Shown piece by piece: positions 37,100 to 47,700 of a stretch of DNA of 64,000 nucleotides. A program made the position numbers and the translations under genes. Under the pieces are notes generated by a model, which made no database searches, was not told where the DNA came from, and saw nothing but the letters and a program-made list of their open reading frames with translations. Positions within the stretch are counted from its first letter, which is position 1. Each line of letters opens with the position of its first letter. The DNA comes from Maribacter sp. ACAM166 (lineage in GTDB: Bacteria > Bacteroidota > Bacteroidia > Flavobacteriales > Flavobacteriaceae): assembly GCF_005771495.1 (NCBI RefSeq), contig NZ_VAUW01000010.1, positions 1 to 64,000 of the forward strand, in the 5' to 3' direction.

Positions 37100-40000
37100 T
37101 TAATAATTGATGAATATCCAACCTTTCAAGGGATCAGTACCATTGCCCAAATTGACTATATATAAATAGGAACCGGTAGGAAGCAGGGTACTGTTTGCAT
37201 TGTGTCTTCCAGTCCAATCATTTTGATAGTTATTGGCGATAAAGACTTCATGGCCCCATCGATTATACACACGAACTACGTTATTTGGATAATTATTAAT
37301 ACCAGGTACTATCCAGGTATCGTTTATACCATCTCCATTTGGCGTAAAAGCTTCTGCTGGTATTAAAAATGGTTCAACAGTAGTAGGAAAACTATCACTA
37401 GTATCTAAAACCCCATCATTATCATCATCGGTATCGATGCTATTAGGAATACCATCTTGGTCAGAATCTAATGGGAAATCATTAGCATTTTTAGCGTTTG
37501 TTCCTTCGGTAATTTCAATCTCGTCAGAATACCCATCATTATCATCGTCCAAGTCTTCATTATCCCCTGTACCATCATCATCTGTATCTTCAAATTCATC
37601 AGCATTGTTAGGGAAAACATCTTCGTCGTCGCTAATGCCATCGCCATCCGCATCCCTTTGCGTTTCCGAACAGCCATTTTCATCTACAGGTTCTCCTGTT
37701 GGTGTGTTAGGGCATTCGTCTTCACTATTTATGACACCATCATTGTCATTGTCACATTCCCCAGCATCAACAATCATCCATTCATAGGTATCTATTATAT
37801 TTTGTCTGGCTTCGGCACCTTCGCAGTATATAGAACTTCCACCGTTAAAGGATACGCTATTTTGAAGTCCTAAAGCACTCCATCCATTTAATAAGGCATC
37901 ATAATTAATTGAAGACAAGCCAGCTTCAAAGAATATATTTTCCATAAGTGTTACATTTGAAACATCCCAACTACCTATATTTTGGTCAAAATCAACGGCA
38001 CCTGAAAACATTTCTGCCATATCAGAGACCTTACTCACATCCCAAAAACCTATGTTCGAGTTTAAATTTGCAGCGTTTGCAAACATGAAAGACATACTAT
38101 CTACCAAGCTTAGGTCAGGAGCATCTACCGCTGAAATAGTAAGGTTTAAACATCCATAAAAAGCTACGCTCATGGATTTCCAAGAGCCAGCACCCCATTG
38201 CTCTAAACGCAATAGTTTCTCCTTGTCACCATCATTATTAAAATAAATTCTAGGAAAATCACCTTTAATTTGAACCGTATATGTACCTGCCCTACCATAA
38301 TCGTGAGTAGCATTACCAGTAATGCCAAATTCATCAAAAATACCGTCACCATCCCAGTCTACATCGTAGTTGTAACCAGCGCCTGTTGTTGGTATAGTTA
38401 TGGAGGTGTCATCTGAAGCTCCTAGGTTATCGGTTTTCCAGGTGGTGACAAAAGCACCGGTAGTATACCCATTTTCGTTAACTCCCAAATTAAGGTTTAT
38501 GGTAAATGATGCAGGGGAGGCGTCTTCTGCATTGTCATTATCTATGGCGGCTAACGTAAAGCTCTGAATATTAGCGGTAGTTCCATCAGGGTCAAAGGTA
38601 AGACCGTCAGCTTCAATCTTGGTAAGAACGGTATTGGCTGTTACAACAGTGCCATTTGACAAGCTTAATAATCCATTTTCAGGTAATGATATTATTCTGT
38701 AAGAAACTACGGTACCATCGATATCCGTTCCAGTTGGATCATCTAACAAAGTGATTCCTGCGGAAAGTTGTATTTCTGCCGTGTTAACAACATCGTTTGT
38801 CGACGGAGCGGCGTTAACAGTTAATGTTCCAGTTTCCTTCGTATTTAAACATTTATTATTATCATGGGTCACTACAACAAAGTAAACTGTTCCATCTAAT
38901 CCGGCAACATCATTTACGGTAAGCGTATCTGTAATTTCACCGTTATAGTTGGCATCGCTGGCTAAAATTGCAGCACCATCAAATTCTGGATCTCCTACAA
39001 ACCACTGATAGTTTATACCACTACCCACATCAATAACGGAGATATCTGTATAATCTGGAACCGTGTTAGGTACGGTACCCGTAAAGGACTGCGTACTCGT
39101 TGCACTAACAGCAATGCTAAATGTCGTTGAATTACCAGAAGTGACCAGTTTGTCTATCGGTGTCTGGTTAATTACATATTCAGTGGCGGTAACAATGGCT
39201 AGCGATGAAGCCTGTACTTGACTACTCCCTCCGTTGTTAGGTATCCCATTGGAATCAACGGTTCCTTCATCATTATCGGACAAGTTGTTGCTTGATGTCA
39301 AATCGGTAAGGGTGTAGTTGCCCGATCCTTCTAAAGCATCTGCACAACCATCATTGTCCGAATCGGTATCAAGGTAATCCGCAGTTCCGTCCATGTCGGT
39401 ATCTATGGAGCTACAGACTTCTGTTAGTCGGACATTGTCGTACAATAGAGTCGCATATGTTGTAGCCCCTATTACTGGGCTATTCTCCCCGCCTAAAATA
39501 AGTCTTTCATAATGTTGATCAACTGAGAACGTAAATGTAAACTCGTCCCAGTCGAACATAGCAATGTCAATATTTACCCTCACTAGTTCTACTATGTCTC
39601 TGTTCTGAAATTCTTGTGCCAAACTTGGCTCTGCAGAAATGGTATTAGGTGTGTTTAGTGGCAAGAGTATTTCTTCTTTTAAACCATAAACTACAAATTC
39701 GCCGTTATAGGCACCACCGAAATTAGAAGATTCGTTCATGGCTCCAAGAGCAATGCGCATGGTGTAAGTACTGTTCTCGACTAAGGGAGATGCTAATTGG
39801 TTTGCGATGTACTCTGTATAGCCTCCTCCTTTCTGACTTAACGAATTTAAAAAACCATTACCATCATAAGCGGGTGGAGGAGAAAAGCCATCGTACGAAT
39901 AAACTCCATCATATAAATAGTCTGATGTAGCAATGTTCGCTTGACTCCAAAAATCACAATATTCATTTATTTGACCAAGGCCATTAGGAGGTGTAGTATA

Positions 40001-40342
40001 TTCTTCAAATGATCCGTTGTTGATATAATCGAAAGACGTATTACAATACCCTTCATTGTAATCAAGGACACCGTCATTGTCATTGTCGAGATCAAGGTTA
40101 TCCGTAACACCATCGCCATCAACATCTTGTGCCGTTACTACGTTAGAGAAAACAAAAATAAATGCCAAAGATAATAAAATTGAATAACGATAAATTTCTT
40201 TTTGCGTAGGAGACTTGACCCTGAAAAAAAATGATGGTGCGTAGCGGCTATATTGTGTGGTTATAAATTGTTGCAAAGCAGAAAAAATTATATTTTTAGA
40301 GCTTATTTCTTGTTGATTTTGGATAGCGTTGAATTTATACAT
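37100..40342 (-). CDS. T9SS type-B cargo: thrombospondin type-3/DUF285 surface protein
   Basis: 1080 residues. The export signal is unusual: about 50 basic and polar residues precede the hydrophobic core (about 54-70, FVFSNVVTAQ), so an internal start at a later codon is possible. Calcium-binding thrombospondin type-3 repeats (DVDGDGVTDNLDLDNDNDG) are followed by a carbohydrate-binding-like region, cadherin/Ig-like segments and about three DUF285 units (DVSKVSDMAEMFSGAVDFDQ, 720-790). A second run of type-3 repeats comes next, and a gliding-motility type-B domain closes the protein (LIPAEAFTPNGDGINDTW, VYNRWGHEVF). Paired with the PorP/SprF gene 19 bp downstream. Confidence 0.88.
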   Translation of the reverse strand: MYKFNAIQNQQEISSKNIIFSALQQFITTQYSRYAPSFFFRVKSPTQKEIYRYSILLSLAFIFVFSNVVTAQDVDGDGVTDNLDLDNDNDGVLDYNEGYCNTSFDYINNGSFEEYTTPPNGLGQINEYCDFWSQANIATSDYLYDGVYSYDGFSPPPAYDGNGFLNSLSQKGGGYTEYIANQLASPLVENSTYTMRIALGAMNESSNFGGAYNGEFVVYGLKEEILLPLNTPNTISAEPSLAQEFQNRDIVELVRVNIDIAMFDWDEFTFTFSVDQHYERLILGGENSPVIGATTYATLLYDNVRLTEVCSSIDTDMDGTADYLDTDSDNDGCADALEGSGNYTLTDLTSSNNLSDNDEGTVDSNGIPNNGGSSQVQASSLAIVTATEYVINQTPIDKLVTSGNSTTFSIAVSATSTQSFTGTVPNTVPDYTDISVIDVGSGINYQWFVGDPEFDGAAILASDANYNGEITDTLTVNDVAGLDGTVYFVVVTHDNNKCLNTKETGTLTVNAAPSTNDVVNTAEIQLSAGITLLDDPTGTDIDGTVVSYRIISLPENGLLSLSNGTVVTANTVLTKIEADGLTFDPDGTTANIQSFTLAAIDNDNAEDASPASFTINLNLGVNENGYTTGAFVTTWKTDNLGASDDTSITIPTTGAGYNYDVDWDGDGIFDEFGITGNATHDYGRAGTYTVQIKGDFPRIYFNNDGDKEKLLRLEQWGAGSWKSMSVAFYGCLNLTISAVDAPDLSLVDSMSFMFANAANLNSNIGFWDVSKVSDMAEMFSGAVDFDQNIGSWDVSNVTLMENIFFEAGLSSINYDALLNGWSALGLQNSVSFNGGSSIYCEGAEARQNIIDTYEWMIVDAGECDNDNDGVINSEDECPNTPTGEPVDENGCSETQRDADGDGISDDEDVFPNNADEFEDTDDDGTGDNEDLDDDNDGYSDEIEITEGTNAKNANDFPLDSDQDGIPNSIDTDDDNDGVLDTSDSFPTTVEPFLIPAEAFTPNGDGINDTWIVPGINNYPNNVVRVYNRWGHEVFIANNYQNDWTGRHNANSTLLPTGSYLYIVNLGNGTDPLKGWIFINY

Positions 40343-41782
40343 CTAGAAAGAATAAATTATTTTTTGCTTGTAAAGCACAGGGTTAGGTATTGAAAAAAAA
40401 TAAAGGCATTATCAGAAATCGTACTTTAAAGTTCAGCAGTGTAGTGTTCATTTTATAGCTTAAGCGATTTAACACTAGGATCAAAAGATTTGAGGTTTAG
40501 GTCAAAAAAACAATTACAGTTGTGATAATTTTATTCTCCGCAAAAGAGATCGTAAAGCAGGCTTATATATCTCCAGTAAGTGACTATCAAAGAATATGAA
40601 CTTTCTAAATAATTCTTTTGTGATATACTTCCTTCCTAGAAGGAATTTTTCATTGAGACCAACTTCGATAAGTGAAGTGTTTTGACTTATAGCCAAACTG
40701 CTGTAGTTCATTTAGATTAAGTTTGAATAGAAAGATACCTTTCTAAAGAATTTTTCTACCGTAAATCCCCTACTGTTATAAAATACCATAAGAACTATGA
40801 TTACTAAAAATGTTCTCTTTTGAAAAAACAAAGTAGGATAAATCATTATTTGATAAGAATTAGATTACAATACTTGAAAGGTAAATATCAATATAATTAA
40901 AATCTATATTCGTATTTTTGTTGTGATAGTCAAAAGAAATAGTTGTGAAAAGGTCGATTAATGATGCGAAACAATCGACTAAACATATGTTATGATGTTC
41001 AAATTATTTTTACTTTAAATGAGCAAACTTAAATAAGATGCGCAAAGGATAATTTTAAAGGGTGTGATACTAAATTAAAAATAAAATCTTTCCTATCCGA
41101 AAATTACTATGAGCATCATGGTAGGGATTTAGCTCTCAAGGAGTATTAAAATCAAATACTTCTTTCTCATGTATGTACACCATCAACCATTCTGCAGAAT
41201 ACAAAAGTTTTGTTTCGCATAAAATTTTATCTATTAGTCTCTTTACCTAGACAATAGCGTAACAAATTACTGATAAAGTAACGCCGATAAAAAACATCAA
41301 ATTAACCAGAAGCTATATTATAGCAGTTGTTGACTTTAATCATATTTCATATTTAACTCTATTCATTAAATAGATAAACCAGACTCAAGTTAGAACACGT
41401 TGTCGGCGAACTGAAAGGAAATTAGATAGTTTCTATTTGAAATTTTAGCGTCTATTATAGAAGTGGTTTTAATTATTATTTCAACTCTTTACTAGAAGCC
41501 AATTCTGAAAAGAGTTTGCAATCTTCAGATGATTACTAGGCCTATTTCGTACCATTTTAAAATTGGTAAATGCGGTCGAAAAATTTATTTATTGAAACAA
41601 AAAATACAGCCAAAAACCAAGTTTTACTTAGCACGCCTCTTTACCCTCATTTCTACAGCGTAATCTTTAGAAAATATTTCCAATAAAATGCAATAGAGCA
41701 CGTTTATTTCCGTTAAGAAGTTATTTCCCACAACAAAGTAGGTTTAGTATTACTCCTAAAATGTTTAAACGGCAGCCAACAC
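40343..41782. other. Long non-coding region between divergent surface-protein genes
   Basis: About 1.4 kb, very AT-rich. A 65-codon minus-strand frame at 40514-40711 shows no domain. The region must hold the divergent promoters of two T9SS cargo genes, but I cannot assign them. Short gene-like fragments near 41395-41600 suggest decayed coding DNA without a recognisable family. Confidence 0.4.
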
Positions 41783-44700
41783 ATGACCAATTATTATTTA
41801 AAGCTTGCCTTTTTGGCAGCTATTTTCCAACTATTTACTTGGAACAGTAACGCTCAAGTAAGTACCACATTTCAACAAACAGATTTTGACACTTGTGGGG
41901 AGTCTTTGCCGACATCTGAATTGAATTTAGGAGACCTTGTAATGTCAGAAGCCTTCGCTACTGATTTTGCATTTGGCACCTATACTTTTTTTATTCAGGC
42001 ACCTTCCAATTTTCAAATCAACGCAGCCAATACTTCGTTTACTGGTACCGATATTACTAGTGCTACCGTGGCCCAATCTGCCGGTGATGTAACCAAACTA
42101 GAAATTACGCTAACCGTAGCGGCCGAAACATCGGTAGATATTTTGACCTTAGAAAATGTACGGATTCAACATATTTCAGGGACTACCACAGACGGAATTA
42201 TTAACTATGATTTAGGTGCTAATCAAAATAACCTTAATGGTTTAGCCGATGGGGACACCTTGGCTACCGTTACATTTAACGCATTAAGCGAAGGAAATGG
42301 TGTAGATCAGAATATATGTGCCTTGGCCGATGCACAAGACATTAATATTACCGGAGCTACCGTTACCCAAAGCAGAACCTATGCATGGCAAAAACAGGAA
42401 AGTGGGTTCTGGGACCCTATTCCAAATTCTAATACGGAACAATTAGCCGTAAGCAATGCTTCTATTTCCAACGGGGTAAACAGGTACAGACGTATTACTA
42501 CCTTTATGGTAAATTCAGAAACCTGTACCCTGACCAGTACCATGGCGACCATTACAGTAAATGAAATTTATCCGGGCAGTATTACCGAAGGAACAGGTCA
42601 GAATATTTGTGCTACCGAAACTCCCGCTCAATTGAGTACTTCTGCTGATGTGGCAGTTACTGTTGGCGGAACAGCGACCTATCAATGGTATAAAAATGAT
42701 AGTAGTACCTGGGAACTTATCAGTGAAGCGAACGAAACCTTTTATCAGCCAAACGCTTTATCCACAACCACCAAATTTAAAAGAAGAATCACCAATGTAC
42801 TCAACGGCCTGAGCTGTTTTGAAGAAACGCTACCGGTGACCATTACCGTAAATTCTACCGTAGCAGGTGGTATTGCTGTTGACCAAGAGGTTTGTACGCT
42901 AAATGATTTACAGGTATTGACCATAAACGGCGGGAATAATAATGGCACCTACCAATGGCAGAAAAATAACTCAGAAACCTGGGAAGACATTCCCGGCGCT
43001 ACCGGAATCAACTATAACGCAAGTACTAATCTAAATCTGGGAGTATCCGAATTTAGAAGGGCTACTACCGTTTCTGGTGCTAATTGTGAGGGTGTAAGTA
43101 CCGTAGCGACTATCACCTACACTAATTTTTCAGAAGGAAGTATCGCAGGTACACAGACCATTTGTAACGGAGAAACCCCAAGCCTTTTCAATTCCACCGA
43201 AAATGCCAGTGGAACAGGTACGATTAGCTACCAGTGGGAACAATTTGATGGTGCTAATTGGGGTCTTCTTGACGGGGAAAACGGTACTACCTATCAGCCT
43301 GAACCTTTACAGCAGACCACTACTTTTAGACGTAAAGATGCTATTGAATTAAATGGTTACACCTGTACGGAAACGACCAATGAACTAACGGTTACGGTAA
43401 ATTCTACGGTTATTGGTGGCACCACTACAAATCAGAATATCTGTGCCCTGAACGAATTGCAATTGCTAACGGTCAACAGTGGGGAAAATAATGGTACCTA
43501 CCAATGGCAGAAAAATAATTCTGGCACTTGGCAGGATATTGAATTTGCTACCCAGAGTACATATGATGCGAGTACTAATGTAAATCCAGGAGTAACTGAG
43601 TTTAGAAGGGTTACTACCGTTTCCGGTGCCAGTTGTGAAGGCATTAGCACCGTCGCCACCATCACCTACACCAATTTTCAGATAGGTAGTATTTCCAGTG
43701 GACAGACCATTTGTTACAATGAAACTGCGAATACCTTAAATTCCGATACTAACGCTAGCGGTACGGGTACCATTAGCTACCAGTGGCAACAATTTAACGG
43801 GACCAATTGGGTGACCGTTACCAACCAAACCGGAACCGCGTATGCGCCAGGAAGCTTGCAGGAAACTAGTTCCTTTAGAAGATTAGATGCTATTGAACTC
43901 AACGGATTTACCTGCTCAGAAACCACCAACGAAATTACGATACAAGTACTTGCAGAAGTCCTTGGTGGCGATGCATCTGCCAACCAGACCATCTGTAGCG
44001 ATGAGACGCCATCTACAATAACGATTACTAATGGAACTACGACCGGATCAAACATTAGTTACCTATGGCAATCCAAAACATCTGGCAATTTTGCCAATAT
44101 GGAGGGCGAAACTGATGCCAGCCTTACCTTTTCAACTGCACCATCAGCAACGACAAACTACAGAAGACAGACTATCGTCTCTAACAATGCAAAAGTATGT
44201 GCAGCAGTTTCTACTGAAAGTACCGTTATTGTAAATACCATTACTGCCGGTGTCATAGGTATTAACCAAGATGTATGTGCCGGAGAAATTCCTGAAACGA
44301 TAGTAAGCTCAAGCAACACTTCAGCCGAAGGAACTGTATCCTATAAATGGGAATCCTCTACGGATAGTGGTGCTAATTGGAGTTCCATTTCTGGGGCAAC
44401 TGGTGCTACATTTACTTCGGGCGTATTGGAGACTACTTCGAATTTTAGAAGATTGGATTTCAGTCTTTTGAATGGTAAGACTTGTACGGCATACACGAAT
44501 GAAATTACCATAACCGTTGCAGGTGCTATCGATGGTGGCGACGGTTCAGCAGAACAGACAGTATGCGAAGGACAATTGCCAACCACAATATCTGTCACCA
44601 ATGGAACGCCTGCAGGCACAGGAATCACCTTTCAGTGGTACAAATCAACAGACGATACTAATTACGCAATCATTACCGGAGAAACGGGAGAGACCCTTTC

Positions 44701-47700
44701 ATTTTCCTCAGGAATTTCAGCATCTACCTTTTTCAGGAGAGCAATAACCTTATCTAACAACGAAACCACCTGTACGGCGAATAGTTCGTCTACTTTCGTG
44801 ACACTTCTTTCTTTATCCGAAGGAAGTATTGGTCAGACCCAAACGGTTTGTGGAGGCGCCAATGTTCCGCCGCTAACCAGCACGGCCGATGCGGTTTCGA
44901 ACGGAGCAATTACCTATTCGTGGCAAGATTCATCAAATGGTGATACCTGGTCTGCTATAGCAAATGCTACACAGGCTACATTTACACCCCCTATTACGGA
45001 GGACATTCAAACCTATTTTAGAAGAAGGGCAACAGCTACTTTGCAAGGAACAACTTGTGACGTATTTACGCAACCTGTTATTGTTTTTGTAAACCGATTT
45101 GAGGATGCGGCCAACCATCGTATCACTTTTTCTAGCAACACAACTGCTCCTTTTGAAATCTGTAATCAGGCCGATCCAGATGCTTTTGCAACCAATTTTG
45201 ATTTGATTGCTTCAGGTGATTTAAGCTACCAATGGCAAGTATCCAATGATAATATTAATTTTTCAGATATTGGCCAAGCAACTAATGTTGTATATGACGC
45301 ACCTGCGGTAACTGAAGATATCTATTATAATAGAATTACCACATCTACCCTAAATGGAGTTTCTTGTATTGTTACCAGTAATACGCTAGAATTTATAAAT
45401 GCAGGCAATGCCACCGGCGGCAGTATTGAAACGACCAATATCATTAGTGGAGACCCAAGCTTGGAGGTTATTTGTAGGGGAACTATTCCAAGCCCTATGC
45501 AGCAGAGTTCTGCCGCAATGGGAAGTACATTATCCTATCAATGGTTTTCAGGTGGAACGCCATTAGCCGGTGCAACAGGAATAGACTATACCCCAACCGT
45601 TGCCATTAACGCAACATCAAGATTCGTACGTACCACCTACAGCGAAAATATAAATGGAAATACCTGTGAGGTAAATAGTAATGCAATAACGGTCTTGGTA
45701 CCGCAGGGCAATGCTATTGGTGACGACATTACGCTTTGTACTGGCGAAACGCCACCAACCTTAGGGGATGTTAGCCTTATTGAGGGTGAGGCCTTTTTAG
45801 ACTTTCAATGGTATGATTCTACTGATGGCTCTGCATTCGGAATAATTGATGGGGCAACATATGCTACCTATTCCCCAAATTCAGCGCTTACTGAAGATCT
45901 ATATTTTCGTAGAGGTTATATAGCGACCGTTGAAGGCGTACAATGTGATTCAGAAAGATTCAGTAATACCATTCAAATTTTTATAAACGATGTGGATGGA
46001 GGTATTATTTCCGAAGACCAACAAATCTGTTTTGGCGAAGATCCAGGACTATTAAAATCTAGTGCTGACGGAACGGCTAGAGGAGTATTGAGTTATCAAT
46101 GGTACTCTTCGGAAGATAATGCGACGTGGGATGTTATTATTGATGCTAAAAATAGCACCTACGACCCTGAGGCAGGTGATTTTCCAACACGTTACTTCAA
46201 AAGAACGGCTATTTCCTCCCTTAACGGTGTGGATTGTACTATGGATAGTACTGTGATTATGGTAGCCGTAGCGGAAGAAATTGAACCAGGGGTTCTAAAT
46301 AGCGACCAAACGGTTTGCGAAGGAGTTGCTCCTGCTGCTTTAACGGTTACCGGTGGTAGTTCATTTGGTGACCAAAGTATTAAGTGGTATTCATCCGTAG
46401 ACGGTATGATTTATAATGATACAGGTGTGACTACGGCCTCCTACTTGCCACCGGTACCCACGCAGACTATGTATTACAAGAGAACGATAACCCGAACCTC
46501 TCTGAACAATCTTACCTGTTCGGTAGAAACTAATGTAGTGAAGGTAACATTGAACAAAGTGGATGCTGGAGCTATTGTAGGAAATCAGTCGGTATGCGAG
46601 GGTAGCCAACCAGATGCTCTGGTTGAGGTGAACGTTTCCACTGGTGCGGGTCAACTTACTTATCAATGGCAGTCATCACCCGACAATCAAGTCTATGTTG
46701 ATGTTGCTGGGGCCAGGCAACCAAATTATGTGCCGCCAACTTCATTGACGACATCCACCTATTTTAAAAGAGTGGTGACCAGTAGTTTGAACGGGGTTTA
46801 TTGTACCGATGATACAGCGCCAGTTTTGGTGACCGTAATACCGTATCCTATTATAAATAATGATGCAATCATAGCAAATGATATTACGAATGTAAGTTGC
46901 TATGAAGGTAGTGATGGTAGCATCGTCATCCCTAATGGAAGAATTACAGGGGGTAATACGGCCCAAAAACAGATCAATACCGTAACTCTTTTTGGAACAC
47001 CCGAATTTGATAGTACGTATAGCATCATTATCGATACTATTGTATATGAGCATCAGGTTACTTTGAACGGAACGAACCAGAACCAGACCAATGACGAGAT
47101 TGTTCAGGCCTTGGTTTTAGAAATCAATCAAGCTACAGGGAATCGATTGAGTCCTGTACTAGCATCAGCGAATGCAAATGAACTTGTATTAACCGCAAAA
47201 ATCGCCGGTATAGGATTTACTGCTTTTGCAAGTACCAACAGTACTACCAATGCCGGAGCTTCAAGTGTCATTACACAAGAAAACCAAGTAGCCAATACGT
47301 ATGAATGGGTAAAAGCCGGGGATAATTCCTTTACAGCTTCATCCCTAAGCATCCATAATTTAAAAGTAGGCGTTTACTTTTTAACCGTTTATAATCAATT
47401 TTGCGATGTTACCTCAGAAGCATTCTTGGTCTCGGAACCCGATGAATTGATCTTGGATATTGCCGATACCTGTAACACAGCACTTACCGCAAACAGTACA
47501 GGAGGTATCGCACCATTTACCTTTACATTAACCAGACCTGACGCAACAACATCCGTAAGCACTTCCAACAATCCGAATATGACCTATAAGGGTCTTACTG
47601 GTGGGGCTACCTATACCGTCTCCGTGAAAGGAGCTACGTGTACCATTGCCGAATCAGCATCGGTCACCCTACCTTTTGGATTGCAGTTCGATGCTGCGTC

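Noticed and set aside
37437-37787. Ser-rich plus-strand frame
   Set aside because: Antisense of the Asp-rich thrombospondin type-3 repeats, whose codons read as serines on the other strand.
40514-40711. 65-codon minus-strand frame upstream of a T9SS cargo gene
   Set aside because: No recognised family and no sign of coupling; may be a relic, but not enough to call.
42300-46850. Repetitive DNA resembling an array
   Set aside because: The periodicity of about 255 bp is the Ig-like protein module of the giant adhesin; there are no short identical repeats with spacers as in CRISPR.
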